Below, piece by piece: positions 7,063 to 12,613 of a stretch of DNA of 22,439 bases; positions within the stretch are counted from its first letter, which is position 1, and every line of letters begins with the position of its first letter. Below the pieces are notes generated by a model, which saw only the letters and a program-made list of their open reading frames with translations, searched no databases and had not been told where the DNA came from. The stretch covers positions 1 through 22,439 of the forward strand of contig CAMCWJ010000007.1 of NCBI GenBank assembly GCA_945882475.1, given 5' to 3'. The position numbers were made by a program, and so were the translations under genes. The stretch is from Bifidobacterium breve. GTDB lineage: Bacteria > Actinomycetota > Actinomycetes > Mycobacteriales > Mycobacteriaceae.

Positions 7063-9117
7063 ATGGGACTGATTCCACTGAACCTCAACGTCATTCACGA
7101 TGGAAGTTCCTCGCGCCAGCGGGTGACCTGCCGGTATCGGTGCGGCGACGCGTGCGCCCATCCCGAACCCAACACCAGCGATAACGAGTATTTCGGCGAC
7201 ATCGTCCGGCGGTCGTTGAGTCGACGTTCAATGCTCAAGGCGGCCGGGGTGGCCGTTCTCGCCGCTGGGGCAGGGCCCGCTTTGGCCGCCTGCGCGAACG
7301 GCGGGCCAGTCGGCACAGCGGTTCCCCAGTCCGCGCCGCCGGGGATGAACTTTCAGCCCGTAGCGCCCAACATCGAGGACGCCGTCGTCATCCCAAGTGG
7401 GTACCGGCAGTCAGTGGTGATCGCCTGGGGCGACCCGGTGCTCCCCGGTGCCCCGTCATTCGATATCGGCAAGCAGAGTGCGGCAGCCCAACGGCAGCAG
7501 TTCGGCTTCAACGTTGATTTCGCCGGACTGCTGCCCGTTGACGGTGCGCCCAACCGCTTCCTGCTCGTGGCCAACCACGAATACACCACCGAGCGGTTCA
7601 TGTATCCGGGCTACGACGAGGACAACCCCACCCGGGAGCAGTTCGAGACATCCATTGCAGCACAGGGAATTTCGGTGGTCGAGGTGGAGCGCACAGCAGA
7701 GGGCCTGAAACCGGTCATGGGCCGCTATAACCGCCGCATCACCTCCGATAGCCCCTGCATCCTGACTGGGCCTGCTGCCGGCAGTCCCCTCGTGCAGACT
7801 GCGGCCGACCCCACCGGCAAAACCGTTTCAGGCACTCTGAATAACTGCTCGGGCAGTGTCACACCCTGGGGCACGGTGCTTTCCGCAGAGGAAAACTTCA
7901 ACAGCTACTTCGGTTCGGCTGAGGACGGCGAAGCTCCGACACCGCCTGAGGCAGCAAGGCTGAAGCGTTACGGAATCAAAGTTGCCCCCAGCCAACGCCG
8001 CTGGGAGACCTTCGATGCGCGATTTGACCCGCTAAAGGTCCCCAACGAGGTAAACCGATTCGGTTGGGTAGTGGAATTGAATCCCTGGGATCCGAGTTCC
8101 ACTCCGGTCAAGCACACCGCTTTGGGTCGGTTCAAACACGAGGCCGCCAACATCTACGTGACCGGGGACGGAACCGTCGTGGCCTACAGCGGTGACGACG
8201 AGCGCTTCGACTATCTGTACAAGTTCATCTCCAGCAGGAAGATCGCCCCGGGCAGCGGCCCGGCAGCGATGGCGGCCAATATGACGATCCTCGACGAGGG
8301 GACTCTGTATGTCGCCAAACTGTCCAGCGACATCCCCGCCGTACAACTCGATGGCTCAGGCCGACTTCCCGCGACTGGATCGTTCGCCGGTTCGGGCATC
8401 TGGACTCCGCTGCTGCGTGCGCAAGGTGGAACAGCGGAGTCGCTGGTCGCAGGAATGACAGCAGACGAGGTAGCGGTCTTCACCCGGATGGCCGCGGACC
8501 GGGCGGGGGCGACCAAAATGGACCGCCCGGAGGACTTCGAGGCCAACCCCCGGACTGGCAAAGTCTATGTGGCGCTTACCAACAACGACCAACGGGGCGC
8601 ATCAGGCAAGCCGGGCGCCGACGCGGCGAATCCCCGAAATGCCAACAAGAATGGGCAGATTCTGGAGATCACCGACGACCATGCCGGCACGTCGTTCAGC
8701 TGGGATCTGCTGTTGGTCTGCGGCGATCCGGCGGCGGCCGATTCCTATTACGGCGGCTTCGACAAAACCAAGGTGAGCCCGATTTCCTGCCCGGACAACC
8801 TGGCGTTTGACCCGCACGGCAACCTGTGGATCTCCACCGACGGCAATGCACTGGCATCCAACGACGGGCTTTTCGCTGTGTCGTTGGAGGGGCCTAGCCG
8901 CGGCGAGACGCGACAGTTCCTCACCGTTCCGCTCGGAGCGGAGGCCTGCGGACCGACAGTGGCCGGTGATCTCATCACCGTCTGCGTCCAGCATCCCGGG
9001 GAACACGACGACAACAGCATCGACAACCCCCTGTCGAACTGGCCCGAGGGCGGCAACGGCGCCGCACGCCCCGCAGTGGTGGCGGTATGGAAGGACGGCG
9101 GCCAAATCGGACTCTGA
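7063..9117 (+). CDS. phoX: PhoX/DUF839 family phosphatase-like protein, Tat-exported lipoprotein
   Basis: A 684-residue PhoX-family protein; known members are Fe/Ca-dependent alkaline phosphatases that release phosphate from organic esters outside the membrane. The N-terminal region carries CRYRCGDAC (Cys23, 27, 31) and NTSDNEYFGD, typical of actinobacterial members. It is followed by a twin-arginine motif SRRSMLK (53-59), a hydrophobic stretch and a lipobox LAAC with Cys77. Family motifs then follow: NHEYT, NNCSGSVTPWGTVLSAEE, ALGRFKHEAAN, YSGDDERFDYLYKF, MDRPEDFEANP and SCPDNLAFDPHGNLW. The conserved Cys and Glu in these motifs are probable metal ligands. Base use is less GC-biased than its neighbours (AGG, AAA, GTA and CTA codons around 7961-8080), which hints at later acquisition. 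A PHO-box-like repeat precedes it. Phosphatase activity is inferred from the family; some DUF839 members are uncharacterised. Confidence 0.88.
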   Translation: MGLIPLNLNVIHDGSSSRQRVTCRYRCGDACAHPEPNTSDNEYFGDIVRRSLSRRSMLKAAGVAVLAAGAGPALAACANGGPVGTAVPQSAPPGMNFQPVAPNIEDAVVIPSGYRQSVVIAWGDPVLPGAPSFDIGKQSAAAQRQQFGFNVDFAGLLPVDGAPNRFLLVANHEYTTERFMYPGYDEDNPTREQFETSIAAQGISVVEVERTAEGLKPVMGRYNRRITSDSPCILTGPAAGSPLVQTAADPTGKTVSGTLNNCSGSVTPWGTVLSAEENFNSYFGSAEDGEAPTPPEAARLKRYGIKVAPSQRRWETFDARFDPLKVPNEVNRFGWVVELNPWDPSSTPVKHTALGRFKHEAANIYVTGDGTVVAYSGDDERFDYLYKFISSRKIAPGSGPAAMAANMTILDEGTLYVAKLSSDIPAVQLDGSGRLPATGSFAGSGIWTPLLRAQGGTAESLVAGMTADEVAVFTRMAADRAGATKMDRPEDFEANPRTGKVYVALTNNDQRGASGKPGADAANPRNANKNGQILEITDDHAGTSFSWDLLLVCGDPAAADSYYGGFDKTKVSPISCPDNLAFDPHGNLWISTDGNALASNDGLFAVSLEGPSRGETRQFLTVPLGAEACGPTVAGDLITVCVQHPGEHDDNSIDNPLSNWPEGGNGAARPAVVAVWKDGGQIGL

Positions 9118-9134
9118 GCGCCGAGAGGGGGGCT

Positions 9135-9146
9135 TACGGTAGTTCC
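9135..9146 (+). promoter_or_regulatory. Leaderless promoter -10 of the luciferase-like gene
   Basis: TACGGT (9135-9140) is followed by 6 bases and the ATG at 9147. The G-rich run at 9123-9132 is too far away to be a proper Shine-Dalgarno. Confidence 0.6.
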
Positions 9147-9941
9147 ATGACCTTTCCCATCCGCATCGGTGTCCAGCTTCAGCCGCAGCACGCGCCCGAC
9201 TACGCCCAGATCCGTGACGCCGTCCGGCGCTGCGAGGACCTCGGCGTCGACGTCGCGTTCAACTGGGATCACTTCTACCCGCTCTACGGCGATCCCGACG
9301 GCGCTCACTACGAGTGCTGGACCATGCTCGGCGCGTGGGCCGAGCAGACCTCGCGCATCGAGATCGGCGCACTGGTCAGTTGCAACTCCTACCGCAACCC
9401 CGAACTGCTGGCCGACATGGCCCGCACCGTCGACCACATCTCCGGCGGCCGGCTGATCCTGGGCATCGGCTCGGGTTGGATGCAGAAGGACTATGACGAA
9501 TACGGCTACGAGTTCGGCACCGCCGGTAGCCGTCTCGATGATCTCGCCGCGGCGCTGCCCCGGATCAATTCGCGACTGGGCAAGCTCAACCCGGCGCCGA
9601 CCCGGCGGATCCCGATCCTGATCGGCGGCCAGGGTGAGCGCAAGACCCTGCGGCTGGTGGCCGAGCATGCCGACATGTGGCATTCGTTCACCAACGCCAC
9701 CACCTACCCGGGCAAGGCCGAGGCGCTGGCCCGGCACTGTCGCGACACCGGCCGCGACCCCGACACGATCGAGCGCTCATCGGGTGTCGAAGGACGCGAC
9801 CCCGACACCCTGGTGGCCAACGCCGAGGCACTGGCCGGACTCGGCGTGACATTGATGACCGTCGGCTGTGACGGCCCCGATTACGATCTCGGGCCCGCCG
9901 AAGCGCTGATCCGATGGCGGGATAGCCGCGCGGGCGCTTAG
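9147..9941 (+). CDS. F420-dependent LLM-class oxidoreductase (Rv0044c-type)
   Basis: A 264-residue TIM-barrel protein of the luciferase-like monooxygenase family, in the branch that in mycobacteria uses coenzyme F420. It starts FPIRIGVQLQPQHAPDYAQI and continues with the WDHFYPLYGDPDG loop, IEIGALVSCNSYRNPELLADMARTVDHISGGR and the family signature RLILGIGSGWMQKDYDEYG. The second half has RIPILIGGQGERKTLRLVAEHADMW, typical of this subfamily. The conserved GIGSGW segment and VDHISGGR are diagnostic. ATG 9147 gives the same length as the M. tuberculosis relative and is placed 6 bases after a TANNNT. An in-frame ATG at 9087 lies inside phoX and is unlikely. It is cytoplasmic; the substrate is unknown. 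The MarR gene 60 bases downstream may control it or respond to the same compound. Confidence 0.92.
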   Translation: MTFPIRIGVQLQPQHAPDYAQIRDAVRRCEDLGVDVAFNWDHFYPLYGDPDGAHYECWTMLGAWAEQTSRIEIGALVSCNSYRNPELLADMARTVDHISGGRLILGIGSGWMQKDYDEYGYEFGTAGSRLDDLAAALPRINSRLGKLNPAPTRRIPILIGGQGERKTLRLVAEHADMWHSFTNATTYPGKAEALARHCRDTGRDPDTIERSSGVEGRDPDTLVANAEALAGLGVTLMTVGCDGPDYDLGPAEALIRWRDSRAGA

Positions 9942-9954
9942 AGACCGAACGACA

Positions 9955-9993
9955 CCACGAACCCGCGTGGGGACCGCGCAAAGCAGTTAAACT
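9955..9993 (+). promoter_or_regulatory. marR leaderless promoter with inverted repeat over the -35 region
   Basis: TAAACT (9988-9993) stands 8 bases before the marR ATG at 10002. The inverted repeat CCACG-N6-CGTGG (9955-9970) covers the position of the -35. MarR proteins often bind palindromes in their own promoter, so this is an operator candidate; it could also be a weak hairpin after the luciferase-like gene. Confidence 0.45.
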
Positions 9994-10001
9994 CGCGAAC
10001 C

Positions 10002-10457
10002 ATGCCCCAGACCCAGCCACAGGTCGTCGACCTGGCCGGCGATCTTCAACGGGTGCTGTCGAAACTGTTCACCGTGTTGCGCCGCGGCGACCCGAATCGC
10101 GGGTCCCGGCCGGACCTGACCCTGGCGCAGTTGTCGATACTGCTCACCCTGCTCGACCGTGGGCCGATCCGGATGACCGAACTCGCGGCGCACGAACGGG
10201 TCCGGACGCCGACGACGACGGTGGCGATCCAACGGCTGGAGAAGCTGGGCCTGGTGAAGCGCTCCCGGGACTCCACGGATCTTCGCGCCGTTCTGGTGGA
10301 GGTGACTCCGGAGGGCCTGGTTCAACACGACGAGGCGCTGGAAACCCGGCGCCGGCACCTGGCCGCAATCCTCAGCAAGCTCAACGACGACGAGCGCGAG
10401 AACCTGACCCGGGCGCTGCGGCCGTTGGAACGGCTCGCCGACGCCGAGGACTACTGA
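10002..10457 (+). CDS. MarR-family transcriptional regulator (Rv0042c-type)
   Basis: A 151-residue winged-helix regulator. Helices at both ends form the expected dimer interface: an N-terminal LAGDLQRVLSKLFTVLRRG and a C-terminal ILSKLNDDERENLTRALRPLERLA. The DNA-binding part is LTLAQLSILLTLLDRGPIRMTELAAHERVRTPTTTVAIQRLEKLGLVKR, with wing residues RDSTDLRAVLVEVTPEG; the DxRxxxVxLTxxG pattern is that of MarR. The ATG at 10002 lies 8 bases after TAAACT with no Shine-Dalgarno. It follows the luciferase-like gene on the same strand and converges with ggH, 13 bases from its stop. The ligand is unknown. Regulation of the adjoining oxidoreductase or of ggH is possible but not shown. Confidence 0.92.
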   Translation: MPQTQPQVVDLAGDLQRVLSKLFTVLRRGDPNRGSRPDLTLAQLSILLTLLDRGPIRMTELAAHERVRTPTTTVAIQRLEKLGLVKRSRDSTDLRAVLVEVTPEGLVQHDEALETRRRHLAAILSKLNDDERENLTRALRPLERLADAEDY

Positions 10458-10470
10458 CCGCCGCGGCCGC

Positions 10471-11820
10471 TCACCCCAGCCAGTCCAGCACCGCGGCCGC
10501 CGTCCACGACTGCTGCATGCTGCCCAGCGGCTCACCGCTGAACGGTTCGTAGTACTCGGCAAAGGTCCCGTCGCTGGCCTGGCGCAGTCCCTCGTTGCGA
10601 AGCAGCAGGGATCGCTCCGACCAACCGCGCCGGGCGAACGCCCAGGAAAACAACCACGTCAGCACCGGCCACACCGGACCTCGCCAAGACTCCCGCGGCC
10701 GAAAGTCCTTCGACACCGGCGACGTCGAAGGAATGAGGGCGAACTTCAAGTCCGGATGCGCACAGAACCGCGGGCCTTCCAGGATCCGCAGCAGTTTGCG
10801 CTCCTGTTCGTGAGGCAGTCCCCCGCACAGCAGCGGAGCGAACTGCGCGGCGGTATCCGTCACGATCCACGACCCGGCACGCAGGTCGAAATCCCTTGCG
10901 GCACCGCTTCTCTGGTCCGTGGTATCCACCACTCCGGCCCGAAACCGCTCGGCCCAGGAGTACAGGTCGCGGACATCGGAGTTGGGCCGCTTGTAGTCCT
11001 CCCCGATATTGGCCAGGACCTCGCAGGCGACGGAGAAGATCGCCGAGACGAAGACGTCCTCCACCGCGAAGCTCATCACCGACGGCAGCTGATCGTCGGC
11101 GTAGCGGACTGACTTCATCTCCTCCAAGAGCCACAGGTACCTGTCGTACTCGCCGTCGGAGGGCCGTTGACCGGGGTCGGTGATGATGTGGGTGTCGGCG
11201 CGCTCGTAGGCCGGCACGGCGCCGGCGATCACACCCGCGTACGCCGAGTCCCAGCGCGGTGAGTTGTCCATGCCGGACTCCCAGCCGTGGTAGATCGTCA
11301 CCCTCCCGCGCTGCTGCGGATCGCGTGCCTCGGCCAGCCATCGATGCCAGCGCACCAGATCGTCCCAGCGGCGATCGAGGAACTGCTCCGCGACCGCGCG
11401 GGTGGATCGGCCGCGGGTGCGGGCCCGGTCGAGGATCCGTTGCACGGCGATCGCGTGCACCGGTGGCTGGGTGATGCCGGAGGTCTGCCGGCCCGCGGGC
11501 GCGCTGGCGGCCAACTCCGCACATGCCCAGCGCTGCGGGCCCGGGAAATAGCCGTCGACCCCGGGAGCGAAGACGATGTGCGGGATCATGCCGTTGGACC
11601 ATTGCGCGGAGAGCAGGGTGTCGAGTTCGACCACCGCCCTCTCCACGCTCAGCGATGCCAGGCCGACCGAGACGAACGCCGCATCCCAACTCCACATGTG
11701 CGGGTAGAGCCTCGGTGCCGCCGAAGTCATCACCCCGAGGTCGTTTCCCCTGAGCAGGTATGCCGCGCGGGCCGCGAGCTGGGTCGGGGCGAAGCCGGTG
11801 TCGAATGCCACGGGGTCCAT
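10471..11820 (-). CDS. ggH: Glucosylglycerate hydrolase (GH63 family)
   Basis: A 449-residue cytoplasmic (alpha/alpha)6-barrel hydrolase that I recognise as closely like the M. hassiacum enzyme (446 residues). That enzyme splits glucosylglycerate, and less well mannosylglycerate, a solute built up during nitrogen starvation and consumed on recovery. Visible segments are FAPTQLAARAAYLLRGND, PHMWSWDAAF, SAQWSNGMIPHIVF, ITQPPVHAIAVQRI, the general-acid segment GWESGMDNSPRWD, ITDPGQRPSDGEYDRYLWLL, CGGLPHE, RPRESWRGPVWP and AEYYEPFSGEPLGS. From memory the catalytic pair of that enzyme is D182/E419; with the 3-residue offset this is Asp185 and Glu422 here, and both are present. The start at ATG 11820 matches the known N-terminus; I see no good Shine-Dalgarno or -10. 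There is no M. tuberculosis counterpart between leuS and the MarR gene, as I recall. Confidence 0.93.
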   Translation of the reverse strand: MDPVAFDTGFAPTQLAARAAYLLRGNDLGVMTSAAPRLYPHMWSWDAAFVSVGLASLSVERAVVELDTLLSAQWSNGMIPHIVFAPGVDGYFPGPQRWACAELAASAPAGRQTSGITQPPVHAIAVQRILDRARTRGRSTRAVAEQFLDRRWDDLVRWHRWLAEARDPQQRGRVTIYHGWESGMDNSPRWDSAYAGVIAGAVPAYERADTHIITDPGQRPSDGEYDRYLWLLEEMKSVRYADDQLPSVMSFAVEDVFVSAIFSVACEVLANIGEDYKRPNSDVRDLYSWAERFRAGVVDTTDQRSGAARDFDLRAGSWIVTDTAAQFAPLLCGGLPHEQERKLLRILEGPRFCAHPDLKFALIPSTSPVSKDFRPRESWRGPVWPVLTWLFSWAFARRGWSERSLLLRNEGLRQASDGTFAEYYEPFSGEPLGSMQQSWTAAAVLDWLG

Positions 11821-11852
11821 TCTGCGGTGCTTCGCTCGCCGGTGCCGATCGG

Positions 11853-11865
11853 TAGGGTGACCGCC
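11853..11865 (+). promoter_or_regulatory. Leaderless promoter -10 of the SDR gene
   Basis: TAGGGT (11853-11858) is followed by 7 bases and the ATG at 11866. The whole spacer to the divergent ggH start is only 45 bases, so any ggH promoter must overlap this region or the beginning of the SDR gene. Confidence 0.6.
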
Positions 11866-12543
11866 ATGTCGCGCACAGCGCTGATCACCGGGGCGGGCGG
11901 GGGTATCGGCGCGGCGATCGCCGACGCTCTGGCGCCAACCCACACCCTGCTGCTGGCCGGACGGCCCTCGGCCCGACTCGACGCCGTCGCGCTGCGTCAC
12001 GGGGCCACCACCTGGCCACTGGACCTCACCGACTCCGACGGAATCGAGGCCGCCGTCGAGGTGCTGACCGAGTTGGACGTACTGGTGCACAACGCCGGAG
12101 TGGCCTACCCGGGCCGGGTCGACGAGTCGACGCCGGAGCAGTGGCGCGCGACCTTCGAGGTGAACGTGACCGGCGCGGTCGCCCTGACGTGTGCGCTGCT
12201 GCCGGCCCTACGTGCGGCGCGGGGTCAGGTGGTATTCATCAACTCCGGTTCGGGGCTGAACGCCTCACCCGGTCTGGCGGCGTATTCGGCGAGCAAGTTT
12301 GCGCTGCGGGCATTCGCCGACTCGCTGCGCGCCGATGAACCGCTGCTGCGGGTGACCAGCATCCACCCCGGCCGGGTAGACACCGAGATGCAACGCGACC
12401 TGGTTGCCTATGAGGGCGGTGTCTACGACCCGGCAAGGTTCCTGACTCCGGAGACCGTCGCCGGCGTCGTCGCCCAGGTGGTCGCCACCCCGCCCGACGC
12501 GCACACCCACCAGGTCGTGATCCGCCCCCGAGGGCAGGTCTGA
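11866..12543 (+). CDS. Short-chain dehydrogenase/reductase (SDR family)
   Basis: A 225-residue NAD(P)-dependent oxidoreductase, a little shorter than the usual 250. The cofactor motif is TGAGGGIG (8-15), followed by an Arg in LLLAGRPSARL that suggests NADP(H). Next come DLTD, HNAGVAYPG, the catalytic Ser127 in INSGSG, and Tyr140 with Lys144 in YSASK. The segment IHPGRVDTEMQ is the usual region after the active site, and the protein ends in RPRGQV. The substrate is not deducible. The ATG lies 7 bases after TAGGGT, probably leaderless. It is transcribed away from ggH and converges with leuS; linkage to glucosylglycerate use is possible only by position. Confidence 0.92.
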   Translation: MSRTALITGAGGGIGAAIADALAPTHTLLLAGRPSARLDAVALRHGATTWPLDLTDSDGIEAAVEVLTELDVLVHNAGVAYPGRVDESTPEQWRATFEVNVTGAVALTCALLPALRAARGQVVFINSGSGLNASPGLAAYSASKFALRAFADSLRADEPLLRVTSIHPGRVDTEMQRDLVAYEGGVYDPARFLTPETVAGVVAQVVATPPDAHTHQVVIRPRGQV

Positions 12544-12555
12544 CCTTCCCGCGAA

Positions 12556-12613
12556 GGTGCGCGAACGTCACGGCACAGGGGCGTGTCAGAGCGCCGACAC
12601 GCACGCTCGCACC
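12556..12613. terminator. Possible bidirectional terminator hairpin between SDR and leuS
   Basis: The convergent spacer holds a 7-bp stem GCGTGTC/GACACGC (12581-12587 with 12596-12602, 8-base loop). Around it lies a possible outer stem GGTGCG/CGCACC (12556-12561 with 12608-12613). No U-run follows on either strand, which is common for mycobacterial terminators but leaves the call weak. Confidence 0.4.

Noticed and set aside
10458..10470. GCGGCCGC palindrome between the marR and ggH stops considered as a terminator
   Set aside because: It is an 8-base self-complementary site with no loop, so it cannot form a useful hairpin; it is common by chance in GC-rich DNA.
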